DNA of 64,000 nucleotides from Methylobacterium sp. SyP6R (GCF_019216885.1 NZ_JAAQRC020000001.1:2232001-2296000), one strand, 5' to 3'. Positions 53,374 through 62,674 are shown, numbered from the stretch's first letter. Numbers and translations: made by a program. Notes: generated by a model not told the origin, from the letters alone.

Positions 53374-54632
53374 AACAGCCGGCCGCGCTCGGTCCACAGC
53401 ACGGTGGCGAGGGACAGCCCGCTCAGGGCGCAATAGCCGAGCGCCAGCGGCGTCACGGTCCCGTCGAAGGACTGGCCGACGAGGAGGCCGCAGAAGGCCG
53501 CCAGCAGCGTGGTGTAGAAGCCGATGAACGACGAGGCGGTCCCGGCGATCGCCGCGAGCGGCTCCATCGCCAGGGCGTTGAAGTTCGGCATCGCGAAGCT
53601 CATCAGGAACTGGCACGCCGCCAGGGTGACGATCAGCAGCCAGAGCGGCGGCGTCCCGGCGAAGGCCAGGACCAGCGCGAGTTGCAGGCAGGCGGCGAGG
53701 AACAGCCCGAGCGTGCCGCCATGGGCCAGCCGCCGCATGCCGAGGCGGCGCACGAGGCGGGCATTGATCAGCGTCGCGACACCCATCGCCCCGGCGATCA
53801 GCGCGAAGGCGACCGGGAACAGGGGCCCGAGATGGTAGAGGCCGGTATCGAAGACGGCCTGCGCCGAGCCGACATAGCCCATGATGCAACCGGTGGTGAG
53901 GCCGAGCGCGGTGGCGTAGCCGAGGGAAGCCCGGGTCCGCACCGTGACGGCGATGCCCGATCCGATCGCCCGGGCCGAGACCGGCCGGCGGAAGGCCGGA
54001 TGCAGGGTCTCGGGCAGGCGCGTGCCGAACCACGCCAGGGTGACGAGCGCCAGCGCCAGCATCAGGCCGAAGATCATCCGCCAGCTGCCGGCGAACAGGA
54101 CGAGGCTGCCGAGCGAGGGGGCAAGAATCGGCACGATGAGGAAGACCATCATGCAGAACGACATCACCCGGGCCATGTCGCGGCCCTCGTAGCGGTCGCG
54201 CACGATCGCCACCGCGAGGACGCGGCCCGCCGCTCCCCCGACGCCCTGGATCGCGCGGGCCAGCAGCAGCACCTCGAAGCTCGGCGCCAGCATGGCGAGC
54301 ACGCTGCCGGCGAGGTAGATGCCGATGCCGGCGATCAGGGCCGGGCGCCGCCCGGTCCCGTCCGAGACCGGGCCGTAGACGAGCTGGGCGGTCCCGAAGC
54401 CCAGCATGTAGACGTAGACCAGGAGCTGCAGCCGGTTGGGGTCCTGGATCGCGAAGTCGCGCTGGATCGCCGGGAAGGCCGGCAGGAAGCTGTCGATGGT
54501 GACCGCGGTCAGGCCCATCATCAGGGCCATCAGGGCGACGAACTCGACGAAGCCGGGCCCGGCCCAGCCGGATTCGGGCCGGATCATCTCAGGCTTGGTC
54601 GCCCCGCCGCTCGCGCTGCTCGCCATGGTCAT
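53370..54632 (-). CDS. MFS transporter, Bcr/CflA drug-resistance type
   Basis: This 420-residue exporter has twelve helices and the Bcr/CflA opening MGLTAVTIDSFLPAFPAIQRDF, the motif LVYGPVSDGTGRRPALIAG and the helix-5 motif RAIQGVGGAAGRVLAVAIVRD. ATG 54632 or 54626 both fit. Its last codons lie in the family C repeat, whose end provides the stop. Likely substrates are drugs, sulfonamides or related small molecules; this is family knowledge only. Confidence 0.87.
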   Translation of the reverse strand: MTMASSASGGATKPEMIRPESGWAGPGFVEFVALMALMMGLTAVTIDSFLPAFPAIQRDFAIQDPNRLQLLVYVYMLGFGTAQLVYGPVSDGTGRRPALIAGIGIYLAGSVLAMLAPSFEVLLLARAIQGVGGAAGRVLAVAIVRDRYEGRDMARVMSFCMMVFLIVPILAPSLGSLVLFAGSWRMIFGLMLALALVTLAWFGTRLPETLHPAFRRPVSARAIGSGIAVTVRTRASLGYATALGLTTGCIMGYVGSAQAVFDTGLYHLGPLFPVAFALIAGAMGVATLINARLVRRLGMRRLAHGGTLGLFLAACLQLALVLAFAGTPPLWLLIVTLAACQFLMSFAMPNFNALAMEPLAAIAGTASSFIGFYTTLLAAFCGLLVGQSFDGTVTPLALGYCALSGLSLATVLWTERGRLF

Positions 54633-54985
54633 CCCGAGGGGCCGGCTCTCGCGGGAAGGCGGCCGGCAACGGCGCCGAGGAGTGACGCAGGCCCGCCGCA
54701 CCCGCAAGGCGCGCGGGGGCATGGCAGCGATGCGGCACTCCTCCGCCAGCGGAGGCGCGGCATTCGCGTCCGCGAAACCATGCGGCGCGACTTTCCGGCG
54801 GGACGGCCGGAAGTGGCGGGCCCCTCCCCTTTCGAGTCGCTTGATCGGCGTGGCAAACTCCGCAACCTGATCCGGCCTCGCGCGCGGCGGCCTGCCCGGT
54901 CTCCCGAGATCCGCACGGCCATCAGCCGCGAAGCCCCTGTTTTTCGAGCCGTCCCCCTCGGCCGTTCCCGGCCCGGAGCCCGACC
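54633..54985. other. 353-bp divergent intergenic region
   Basis: I see no convincing gene, terminator or repeat. Promoters for the Bcr/CflA gene (leftward) and manC (rightward) should lie here, but no consensus boxes stand out. Confidence 0.4.
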
Positions 54986-56434
54986 ATGTCCGATGCTGGC
55001 GACCTGATCCACCCGGTGATCCTGTGCGGCGGATCGGGGACGCGGCTATGGCCGGCCTCCCGGGAGAGCTTCCCCAAGCAATTCATCCCGCTCGCCGAGC
55101 CCGGGCGCTCGTCGTTCCAGGCCACCGCCGCGCGGCTCTCCGACCCCGCCACCTTCGCCCGCCCGGCGGTCATCACCGCCAACGACGCCCGCTTCCTCGT
55201 CGCCGAGCAGCTCGCGCAGGGCGGCGTCGCCGCCGACATCCTGCTCGAACCGTGCCGGCGCGATTCCGCCCCGGCGGTCGCCGTCGCGGCGCTCCACGCC
55301 GCCGCCCGCGATCCGCAAGGCCTGGTGCTGATCCTCGCCGCCGACCACGCGGTCGGGGACGACGCGGCCTTCGTCGCGGCCGCCCGGGCCGCCCGGGCCG
55401 GGGCGAGAGCCGGGCACATCATGACGCTCGGCATCGCGCCAACGCAGCCGGCCACCGCCTACGGCTACATCCAGCCGGGCGCCTCCCTCCCGGGCGAGGC
55501 CGGCGCGGACGGAGCGCGCGTCGTCGAGCGGTTCCTCGAGAAGCCGGACGCCGCCCGCGCCGCCGGCCTGATCGCCGAGGGCGCCCTGTGGAACGGCGGC
55601 TACTTCCTGTTCCGCGCCGACGTGATGCTGGACGAGCTCGCGGCCCACGCCCCGGCGGTGCTCGCGGCGGCGAAGGCGGCGTTCGAAACCGCCACCCGCG
55701 ACCTCGACTTCGTGCGCCTCGGCGAGGAGGCGTTCGCCCGCGCGCCGCAGATCTCGATCGATTACGCGGTGATGGAGCGGACCGCCCGGGCCGGCGTGCT
55801 GCCGGTGAGCTTCCCGTGGTCGGATATCGGCACCTGGGGCGCCCTGTGGGAGGTCTCGCCCCGGGACGCCGACGGCAACGCGCTCCGCGGAAGGGTCGCG
55901 GTGCGGGACACCCGCAACAGCCTGGTCCACGCCTCGGGCGAGATCCTGACCACGGTGGTCGGCCTCGACGACGTGGTGGTGGTGACGACCGACGACGCGG
56001 TGCTGGTGACGCACCGGAATGCCGGGGCGGAGGTGAAGGGCCTGGTCGAGGCCCTGCGGCGTCGGGCTGAGCCGGAGGCGGATGCCCACCGGCTGATGTA
56101 CCGGCCCTGGGGCTCCTACCAGCGCATCGACATCGGGTCGCGCTTCCAGGTGAAGCGGATCACCGTGAAGCCGGGCGGCCGGCTGTCGCTGCAGAAGCAC
56201 CATCACCGCGCCGAGCACTGGGTGGTGGTGCGCGGCACCGCCGAGGTCACGGTCGACGGGGTCGTGCGCCTCGTGCACGAGAACGAGGCGGCCTACCTGC
56301 CGATCGGCTGCGTGCACCGGCTGGCCAATCCGGGCAAGATCCCGCTCGAGCTGATCGAGGTCCAGGTCGGCAGCTATACCGGCGAGGACGACATCATCCG
56401 CATCGAGGACGTCTATGGCCGCGAGGGCGGATGA
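54986..56434 (+). CDS. manC: mannose-1-phosphate guanylyltransferase / mannose-6-phosphate isomerase
   Basis: This 482-residue bifunctional enzyme makes GDP-mannose for exopolysaccharide or LPS. The nucleotidyl-transferase domain opens with PVILCGGSGTRLWPASRE and has LILAADHAV and FLEKPD. The C-terminal isomerase cupin carries RPWGSYQRIDIGSRFQVKRI and the metal-binding LSLQKHHHRAEHWVVV. No other sugar nucleotide genes are adjacent. ATG 54986 is well placed at the family start. Confidence 0.95.
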   Translation: MSDAGDLIHPVILCGGSGTRLWPASRESFPKQFIPLAEPGRSSFQATAARLSDPATFARPAVITANDARFLVAEQLAQGGVAADILLEPCRRDSAPAVAVAALHAAARDPQGLVLILAADHAVGDDAAFVAAARAARAGARAGHIMTLGIAPTQPATAYGYIQPGASLPGEAGADGARVVERFLEKPDAARAAGLIAEGALWNGGYFLFRADVMLDELAAHAPAVLAAAKAAFETATRDLDFVRLGEEAFARAPQISIDYAVMERTARAGVLPVSFPWSDIGTWGALWEVSPRDADGNALRGRVAVRDTRNSLVHASGEILTTVVGLDDVVVVTTDDAVLVTHRNAGAEVKGLVEALRRRAEPEADAHRLMYRPWGSYQRIDIGSRFQVKRITVKPGGRLSLQKHHHRAEHWVVVRGTAEVTVDGVVRLVHENEAAYLPIGCVHRLANPGKIPLELIEVQVGSYTGEDDIIRIEDVYGREGG

Positions 56435-56629
56435 CGCCCGGCGGCGCGCCCGGTCGCGAGGGGCGGCGCATCGCCGCCTCGGCCCCGCCCGGACTGACGG
56501 ATTAGTACGACAATACTGGTATCGAAGACGCGCCCGGATTTACCGTGTCGCAACGTTAAGGAACGGGTAGGCCATCCTCACCTAAGGACAGGAGGCGCTG
56601 TGGCAGACGCGGCATAGGAGGGTTCGACC

Positions 56630-57871
56630 TTGGCCGCCGGATGTCCCGCACCGCCCGACGAGACCGGCCGCCTGGACGGGCTGCTGCGCTTCGATCCGCA
56701 CACGGACGCGCGGTACGAAGCGGAGCATGGCCGGGAGCGTGCCGTCGCCTTGTGCCAGATCGTCCTGTTCGGCGTCGCCATCTACAACGTCGACAACCTC
56801 ACCAACCTGTGGCTGACGCCCGATCTCTTCGCGCTGAGCGTCGTCTGCCACCTGCTGGTGATCACGCCGGTCTCCCTCGTGCTGGCCTGGCTGATCCGGC
56901 GCGTCGGGCCGGCCCGGCGCGAAGGGCTCGCCCTTCTCGGGATGATCGGAGCCGCCGCGGTGCCGATCCTGCTGTTCTGGCTGACGACGGCCCCGCTCGG
57001 CAGCTACACGTTCCACACGTCGGTCCTGGCGATCGTCTTCGGGAACATGCTGCTGGCCCTGCGCTTCCGGCACGCCCTCGCCTTCACCGGCCTGGCCTTC
57101 GTCGGCGCGATGCTGGCCCTCGCCACCAAGTCGGGCCTCGATCCGAACCTGCGGCTCGGCCTGTCGGTGCAGTTCGTCACCGGCGGCACGTTCGCGCTCT
57201 ACGCCAATTACCGGATGGAGCGGCAACGATGCCGCGAATATCTCCGGACGCTGGCCGCGCGAACCGCCTCCGAGGCGGCGGAGTCCGAGCGCGAGCGCTA
57301 TCAGAGCCTGTCGCATACCGATGCCCTCACCGGCCTGCCCAACCGCCGCGCCCTCGACGAGCGGGTGCAGGACTGGCTCGGCGACGAGCGCGCCGTCGCC
57401 CTGATGATGATCGACATCGATCACTTCAAGCCGTTCAACGACACGTTGGGGCATCCGGAGGGCGATGCCTGCCTGCGCCGGGTGGCGGCCCTGTTCGCCA
57501 CCTTCGTGCCGGAAACCGGGATGTGGCCCGAGATCCTGGCCGCCCGCTTCGGCGGCGAGGAATTCACCGTCGTGCTGCGGGATGCCGGGGCGCCGGAGGC
57601 GGCCCGGTGCGCCGCCGCCCTGGTGCGCGCCGTCGAGGCGCTGGCCATCCCCCATCCCGGCCGCCCGGACGGGACGGGGGTCGTCACGGTCAGCATCGGG
57701 GTCGCGCTGAAGGACGTGGGCGCCGCCCGGTCCCGGCCCGCGCTGTTTACGGCGGCCGACCAGGCGCTCTACCGGGCCAAGAGCCGGGGGCGGAACGGCT
57801 ATGCCCTGGCGGAGGGCGGAGATCCCGTCGGGACGCGACCGTCGACGACGGCGGTCGCCAAAGTTGCCTGA
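56630..57871 (+). CDS. membrane-bound diguanylate cyclase
   Basis: This 413-residue protein has about six N-terminal hydrophobic helices (residues 37-190), a short coiled linker (195-228) and a GGDEF domain with active-site GGEEF (308-312), so it should make c-di-GMP. No RxxD inhibitory site precedes the active site, so product inhibition is unlikely. The start is TTG at 56630, supported by AGGAGGG eight bases upstream. There is no adjacent EAL or PilZ gene. The membrane sensor part is not of a named family. Confidence 0.9.
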   Translation: MAAGCPAPPDETGRLDGLLRFDPHTDARYEAEHGRERAVALCQIVLFGVAIYNVDNLTNLWLTPDLFALSVVCHLLVITPVSLVLAWLIRRVGPARREGLALLGMIGAAAVPILLFWLTTAPLGSYTFHTSVLAIVFGNMLLALRFRHALAFTGLAFVGAMLALATKSGLDPNLRLGLSVQFVTGGTFALYANYRMERQRCREYLRTLAARTASEAAESERERYQSLSHTDALTGLPNRRALDERVQDWLGDERAVALMMIDIDHFKPFNDTLGHPEGDACLRRVAALFATFVPETGMWPEILAARFGGEEFTVVLRDAGAPEAARCAAALVRAVEALAIPHPGRPDGTGVVTVSIGVALKDVGAARSRPALFTAADQALYRAKSRGRNGYALAEGGDPVGTRPSTTAVAKVA

Positions 57872-57937
57872 CCGGTTGGCCGGCGCCGAGCCCACGGAGC
57901 CGACCCCACGAACCGAGGTCGATGCCGTGCCGGAGCG

Positions 57938-58204
57938 TCAGCGACCGGTGCAGCGCAGGGCCTCGCGCTGGCAGGCGAAGCCGGGCGTCGAGCAATGGAC
58001 CCCGTCGGCACCGCGGGTGCACACGCGGCACGAATCGGTCCATTCGCGGCAGCCGGGATCCTCGGCCGGCGACACGGCGACGGGGTGCGGCGCAGGCCCG
58101 CGGGCCGGCGCGACATGGGCCACGAGGATCGTCGCCAGGGTGGCGGCGGCGGCGATCCACGCGAAGGCGGTGTCGCGGGAGCGGTCGGGTCGGAAATCGG
58201 CCAT
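57938..58204 (-). CDS. small membrane-anchored Cys-rich protein
   Basis: This 88-residue protein has a single hydrophobic segment (about 13-32, FAWIAAAATLATILVAHVAP) and an extracytoplasmic tail with six cysteines (52, 59, 62, 71, 78, 85), in a compact knot-like spacing. GAGAGGAA before ATG 58204 is a good ribosome site. It follows the carbonic anhydrase gene on the same strand after 43 bases, so the two may be co-expressed. I recognise no family. Confidence 0.65.
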   Translation of the reverse strand: MADFRPDRSRDTAFAWIAAAATLATILVAHVAPARGPAPHPVAVSPAEDPGCREWTDSCRVCTRGADGVHCSTPGFACQREALRCTGR

Positions 58205-58247
58205 GCCGGGTTCCTCTCCCGCCGCGCCCCGCCTGTCAATCGAAGCT

Positions 58248-58961
58248 CTACTCGGCCGCCCGGACCTCGGGCGTCCCGACGCCGGCGGCGGCGAGCCGCG
58301 GCGCGGCCGAGGACTCGGCCACCGGCAGATCGTCCTCCTCGGCCAGGACCACGAAGCGCCCGGCCTCACCGTCATAGACCAGGAGGTGGCCGGTCTCGAT
58401 CTCGAACAGCCAGCCGTGCAGGGTGAGCTGGCCGGCGGCGAGGGCGCTCGCCACCGCCGGGTGGGTGCGCAGGTGGTTGAGCTGCACCAGCACGTTCTCC
58501 ATCGCCAGGGCGTGCAGGCGGCGCTTGTCGTCGATATCGTCCGGATAGGCGTCGCAGACGATCTTGCGGGCCGCCTCGCCATGGCGCAGCCAGGCGCCGA
58601 CATTCGGCATTTTTTCCGCGAGGCCCGGGGTGAGCAGGCCCTTCATGGCGCCGCAATCGGAGTGGCCGCAGATCACGATGTCGCGCACGCCGAGCGCCAT
58701 CACGGCGTACTCGACCGCCGCGGTCACGCCGCCCAGCATGGTGGCGAAGGGCGGCACGATGTTGCCGACGTTGCGGGTGACGAACAATTCGCCCGGGCCC
58801 GCCTGGGTGATCAGCTCCGGCACGACGCGGGAATCGGCGCAGGAGATCACCAGGGCCTTCGGCTTCTGGCCGTCATGGACGAGGCGCTGATAGACGGAAC
58901 GCTGGCTCGGAAACACCTGCTCGCGGAACTGCGTGAAACCCTGAACGATATTGTCCATCAT
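58248..58961 (-). CDS. beta-class carbonic anhydrase
   Basis: This 237-residue zinc enzyme interconverts CO2 and bicarbonate. Zinc ligands C41, H100 and C103 and the Asp-Arg dyad D43/R45 are present (ISCADSR, CGHSDCG), and the family block FVTRNVGNIVP is intact. The C-terminal tail after about 205 is extended. GAGGAGG precedes the start at 58961 (two Met codons in a row). Cytoplasmic; likely feeds bicarbonate to carboxylases or balances pH. Confidence 0.95.
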   Translation of the reverse strand: MMDNIVQGFTQFREQVFPSQRSVYQRLVHDGQKPKALVISCADSRVVPELITQAGPGELFVTRNVGNIVPPFATMLGGVTAAVEYAVMALGVRDIVICGHSDCGAMKGLLTPGLAEKMPNVGAWLRHGEAARKIVCDAYPDDIDDKRRLHALAMENVLVQLNHLRTHPAVASALAAGQLTLHGWLFEIETGHLLVYDGEAGRFVVLAEEDDLPVAESSAAPRLAAAGVGTPEVRAAE

Positions 58962-59302
58962 CGGCAACCTCCTCTCTGGGGGCACCGCCCGACGACGCGG
59001 AGACCGGCCGGTCGGACGATGCGGCAAACTCCAGGGCCTGGATCGGCATCCGACCGCGTCGCGATCGGGCAGCTTTCCAGGCCGCAGCCGAGCGGGCCCG
59101 CCACGGGGCCGCGCCATGATCCCGAGAACGTCGCGAGACGCCGCCGGGTTGCCCTGGGTCGTGCCTCTGCCTGTGCGTCATCTGGCCCGGCGCCGGGCCG
59201 GGATGAGAGTGCGGTCCTCGACCGTGGCCGTGCCGCGTTGACGGCGCGGCGAATTCTGCGACGAAGGGGGCGTCCGCGCCTCTCCCGGAGACCGCCCGCG
59301 CC
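58962..59302. other. 341-bp divergent intergenic region
   Basis: It should carry promoters for carbonic anhydrase and the epimerase. No convincing repeats, hairpins or small genes were seen. Confidence 0.4.
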
Positions 59303-60304
59303 ATGCACCCGCACACCTTCCTCTGCGTCGACGCCCATACCTGCGGCAACCCGGTGCGGGTGGTCGCCGGCGGCGGCCCGGTCCTGCCCAACGTGTCCAT
59401 GGGCGAGAAGCGGCAGATCTTCGTCGCCGAGCACGACTGGGTGCGCCGGGCCCTGATGTTCGAGCCGCGCGGCCACGACGCGATGTCGGGCTCGATCCTC
59501 TATCCGCCGTCGCGGGAGGATTGCGAACTCGGCGTGCTGTTCATAGAGGTCTCGGGCTGCCTGCCGATGTGCGGCCACGGCACCATCGGCACCGTCACGG
59601 TGGCCCTGGAGCAGGGCTTCGTGGTGCCGCGCGTCGAGGGGCACCTGTCGCTCGAAGTCCCGGCCGGCAAGGTCGAGGTCGAGTATCGCCGCAACGGCCG
59701 CTTCATCGACGAGGTCCGGCTCTACAACATCCCGAGCTACCTGCACGCCGCCGATGTCCGGGTCGAGGTGCCGGGGCTCGGGCCGCTCACCGTCGACGTG
59801 TCCTATGGCGGCAACTTCTACGCCATCGTCGAGCCGCAGCCCGGCTGGGCCGGCCTCGACGGCATGACCTCCGCCGAGATCCTGACCCTGAGCCCGCTGG
59901 TGCGCGAGGCGGTGCACCGGGCCGTCGCCCCGGTCCACCCGGAGGATCCGCGCATCCAGGGCCTGAGCCACGTCATGTGGGCCGACCGCCCGAAGCACCC
60001 GGAGGCGCACGCCCGCAACGCCGTGTTCTACGGCGACAAAGGCATCGACCGCTCGCCCTGCGGCACCGGCACCTCGGCCCGGATGGCACAGCGCGTCGCC
60101 AAGGGCCTGCTCAAGGTCGGCGACGACTTCGTGCACGAGAGCATCATCGGCACGCTGTTCCACGGCCGAGTCGAGAGCCAGGCGGAGGTCGGCGGGCGCG
60201 CCGCCATCCGCCCGAGCATCGGCGGCTGGGCCCGGGTGATCGGGCACAACACCATCCTGGTCGACGAGCGCGACCCCCTCGCCTTCGGGTTTCAGCTGGC
60301 GTGA
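59303..60304 (+). CDS. proline racemase family, likely 4-hydroxyproline epimerase
   Basis: This 333-residue cofactor-independent enzyme has the two catalytic cysteines C90 (PMCGHGTIG) and C253 (DRSPCGTGTSA) and the H-bond motif GHDAMSGSI. Presence of both Cys makes it an epimerase/racemase rather than a dehydratase, which has Thr in place of the second Cys. Hydroxyproline 2-epimerase is the most likely activity, but no hydroxyproline catabolic genes are adjacent. ATG 59303. Confidence 0.9.
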   Translation: MHPHTFLCVDAHTCGNPVRVVAGGGPVLPNVSMGEKRQIFVAEHDWVRRALMFEPRGHDAMSGSILYPPSREDCELGVLFIEVSGCLPMCGHGTIGTVTVALEQGFVVPRVEGHLSLEVPAGKVEVEYRRNGRFIDEVRLYNIPSYLHAADVRVEVPGLGPLTVDVSYGGNFYAIVEPQPGWAGLDGMTSAEILTLSPLVREAVHRAVAPVHPEDPRIQGLSHVMWADRPKHPEAHARNAVFYGDKGIDRSPCGTGTSARMAQRVAKGLLKVGDDFVHESIIGTLFHGRVESQAEVGGRAAIRPSIGGWARVIGHNTILVDERDPLAFGFQLA

Positions 60305-60367
60305 GGGCGCCGTTCAATCGGCTTTGTCCGCAGAAACTTGGATAAAGTCCGAGATCTCCCATCCTCC

Positions 60368-60384
60368 ACCTCATCCTGAGGTGT
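60368..60384 (+). repeat. repeat family B, detached left arm
   Basis: ACCTCATCCTGAGGTGT stands alone here. Its right-hand continuation appears at 60614, after a 228-bp segment with its own 13-bp inverted ends (60386-60398 and 60601-60613, one mismatch). Confidence 0.85.
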
Positions 60385-60385
60385 C

Positions 60386-60613
60386 AGAGCTTGTTTGATT
60401 ATGATGTGACTGCTGCAGAGGACTTCTTCTTCCAGCCCACAACCTCATCCTGAGGTGTTAGCCGATCGAAGATCGGCTGACCTCGAAGGAGGGCTCCAGG
60501 GATCGCGCAGGCTTCTGGAGGCCTCCTTCGAGGTCAGTCCATCGTTGATGGACTGACACCTCAGGATGAGGTCGAGAATGGGAAGAAATTACCCTTCACG
60601 TCAAACAGGCTCT
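60386..60613. mobile_element. 228-bp segment nested inside a family B unit
   Basis: The segment begins AGAGCTTGTTTGA and ends in the complement TCAAACAGGCTCT. It contains a complete family B unit (60442-60572) in its middle. No open frame is present. It looks like a non-autonomous mobile palindrome or a foldback of two repeat edges; its mover is unknown. Confidence 0.5.
60442..60572 (+). repeat. repeat family B, complete unit (reference copy)
   Basis: A 131-bp unit has perfect 16-bp inverted ends (60442-60457 and 60557-60572). Order inside: dyad TAGCCGATC/GATCGGCT, stem of about 20 bp around ACCTCGAAGGAGGG, dyad CAGTCCATC/GATGGACTG, right arm. It serves as the unoccupied-site comparison for the split unit at 14599/16200. 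Confidence 0.92.
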
Positions 60614-60717
60614 CAGTCGATCATCGATCGACTGACCTCGAAGGAGGGCTCCAGAAATCTTTGAGCGAACTGGAGCCCTCCTTCGAGGCTCCTTTCAGTC
60701 GCACCTCAGGATGAGGT
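60614..60717 (+). repeat. repeat family B, right portion
   Basis: It contains dyad CAGTCGATC/GATCGACTG (60614-60634), the long stem (ACCTCGAAGGAGGG with CCCTCCTTCGAGG) and the right arm CACCTCAGGATGAGGT (60702-60717). It lacks the left arm, which is at 60368-60384. The whole 60305-60788 gap lies between convergent genes and contains no gene that I can support. Confidence 0.88.
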
Positions 60718-60788
60718 CGCGAATGGGGAGAAAGAGACGCATGCGTGGCGAGCCTCGCCGATCGGACAGGCCCTGAGGTGTGGAATCG

Positions 60789-61568
60789 TCATTGCGACGC
60801 CCCCTCCCCGATCATCGTGAAGCCCTGCGCCTCGAAGAAGCGCCTTGCGGCCTTGCTCCGCAGATAGGCGAGGAAGCGCGCGCCACCGTCGCCCTTCGCC
60901 TCGGCCGTGACCGCGAACGGATAGACCACCGGCGGGTGGCTGCCTTCGGGAAAGACCCCCACCACCTTCACGCCCGGATCCGACCTCGCGTCGCTCTCGT
61001 AGACGACGCCAAGCGGCGCCTCGCCGCGGGAGACCAGCGCCAAAGCCGCCCGCACGTTGTCGGCCTGGGCGAGCCGCGGCTGCACCTGCGCCCACAGGCC
61101 CAGTGTCTCGAACGCCGCCTTGGCGTATTTGCCGATCGGCACCGAGTTGACCTCGCCGGTGGCGAGCCGCCCGTCGGGACCGAGCGTCCGGGAAAACCAG
61201 TCCGGCGTGAACGTCGCCTCGGTCACCCTGGCATCCTTGGGCGCAACCACCACCAGGCGGTTGGCCAGCAGGTTCACCCGGGTCTCGGGCCGGATCAGCT
61301 TGCGGGCGGCGAGGTAGTCCATCCATTCGAGATCGGCCGAGGCGAAGAGATCGGCCGGCGCGCCCTGCTCGATCTGGCGCGCCAGCGCCGAGGAGGCGGC
61401 GTAGCTCGCCCGCACCGGGATGCCGCTCTCCGCCGCGAAGGCCTTGCCGGCCTCGTCGAGGGCGTTCTTCAGGCTCGCCGCGGCAAAGACCGTGGTGGGT
61501 TCGGCGGCCGAGGCCGGGGCCGCGAGGAGGAGCAGGCAGGCGGCCCAGAGGGCGCGGGTGCGGCGCAT
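60789..61568 (-). CDS. modA: molybdate ABC transporter binding protein ModA
   Basis: This 259-residue periplasmic protein has a signal peptide (residues 1-21, ending ASAAEP). The ModA pattern follows: TTVFAAASLKNALDEAGKAF, YAASSALARQIEQGAPADLFASADLEWMDYL, and GVVYESDARSDPGVKVVGVFPE. The Ser/Ala-rich oxyanion pocket is intact. It is separate from modB-modC (3825-5614). Either it serves them in trans or another mod locus exists elsewhere. ATG 61568. Confidence 0.93.
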   Translation of the reverse strand: MRRTRALWAACLLLLAAPASAAEPTTVFAAASLKNALDEAGKAFAAESGIPVRASYAASSALARQIEQGAPADLFASADLEWMDYLAARKLIRPETRVNLLANRLVVVAPKDARVTEATFTPDWFSRTLGPDGRLATGEVNSVPIGKYAKAAFETLGLWAQVQPRLAQADNVRAALALVSRGEAPLGVVYESDARSDPGVKVVGVFPEGSHPPVVYPFAVTAEAKGDGGARFLAYLRSKAARRFFEAQGFTMIGEGASQ

Positions 61569-61651
61569 GGCTAAAACATCCTCTCGTCGCGGCCGAGCGG
61601 GTCGGCCGCCGCTTCTTATGTCGCGGCGCATGGCGGCGGCCAATATCGAGG

Positions 61652-62440
61652 TTACCGGCTCGCCCGCGTGATCGCCCGCTCCGCATTCACCCGCGCCGCC
61701 CAGTCCCTGGCCCGATCCTCGCCCTTCAGATCGACGAGCCGCGCGCCCGCCACGTCGGCATTCTTGAACTCCGCCCCCGCCACATTCGCGCCGGTCAGGT
61801 TCGCCCCCGACAGATCGGCCCCCGTCAGCACCGCGTCGGTGAGGTCGGCGCCGCGCAGATCGGCATAGTCGAGCCGGGCGCGGCCGAGATCGGCGCCGCG
61901 CAGGGTGGCGCCGGTGAGGTTCACCGAGGTAAACACCGTCCGCATCAGGCCCATCGACTGGTTCTTGAGGTCGGCCCCGCCCTTCAGGCCGGCGAGGTTC
62001 GCCCCGCTCAGGTTGGCGTTCCGGAAATCGCCGATCGGGATCGCCTGGCTGAGATCGGCGCCGCTGAAATTCGCGTCGCGCGCCATGATGCCGAACATCC
62101 GCGCGCCCGCGAGCTTGGCGCCGGAGAGATCCGCCTTCAGGAACCAGGATTGCTCGAGGTTGGCACCAGTGAGGTCGGTGCCGCGCAAGCTGGCCTTGTT
62201 CAGGCGCGCGGTGCGCAGGTTGGCGCCGTGCAGGTCGAGGCCGGAGAGGTCGAGGCCGGACAGAGCCTTGCCCGAGAGATCGACCGGCCCACCCCTGGCG
62301 ATCAGCGCCTCGATGTCGGCCCGGCTCATCTCGGCCTTCGTCATCGCCGGGGAGGCCATGTCGGCGCCGAGCAGCATGTCCTGCTCGGCGGCGGCCGGGC
62401 CTGCCATCAGGACGAGGACAGCAAGGGCGAGGCGGCGCAT
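61652..62440 (-). CDS. secreted pentapeptide-repeat protein
   Basis: This 262-residue protein has a signal peptide (residues 1-18, ending PAAAEQ) and about 30 A(D/N)LxG-type pentapeptides from residue 52 to 240, with a short break near 155-170 (GGADLKNQSMGLMRTVFTSV). The fold is a right-handed square beta-helix. Most well-studied members (Qnr, MfpA) are cytoplasmic; this one should be periplasmic. The C-terminal helix (RDWAARVNAERAITRA) caps the helix. Function unknown. Confidence 0.88.
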   Translation of the reverse strand: MRRLALAVLVLMAGPAAAEQDMLLGADMASPAMTKAEMSRADIEALIARGGPVDLSGKALSGLDLSGLDLHGANLRTARLNKASLRGTDLTGANLEQSWFLKADLSGAKLAGARMFGIMARDANFSGADLSQAIPIGDFRNANLSGANLAGLKGGADLKNQSMGLMRTVFTSVNLTGATLRGADLGRARLDYADLRGADLTDAVLTGADLSGANLTGANVAGAEFKNADVAGARLVDLKGEDRARDWAARVNAERAITRASR

Positions 62441-62555
62441 CGGTTCACTCCCGTCGGTGTACCGCGCCGATCGATCGGGCGCCGGCCTGTTGCCCGCAAT
62501 AGAGCATCAAGCCAGTCCCGAAGCGAGGCCGACCAACAGCCAAGGGCGCGGGCCT

Positions 62556-62658
62556 TAGAGCGCTTCACGATCGCGGCGCAATCGCGAAGCTCTCTAAGTC
62601 CTTGTTATGCCGCATTTTCTGCGACGAACCGGTTTCCACTTCGTCGGAAAATGCTCTA
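62556..62658. repeat. two-hairpin repeat, GCATTTTC type (family E)
   Basis: The first part (62556-62597) folds around GAGCGCTTC / GAAGCTCTC. The second pairs GCATTTTC and GCGACGAA with TTCGTCG and GAAAATGC around CCGGTTTCCAC. This GCATTTTC...CCGGTTTCCAC...GAAAATGC pattern is a common dispersed repeat in Rhizobiales genomes. It lies just after the RND gene, which is read leftward and ends at 62675. Confidence 0.75.
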
Positions 62659-62674
62659 GCCCGCGCCCTTCACC

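Noticed and set aside
60368..60717. The repeat cluster as a CRISPR array
   Set aside because: Units are long, palindromic and nested, with no regular spacers and no cas genes.
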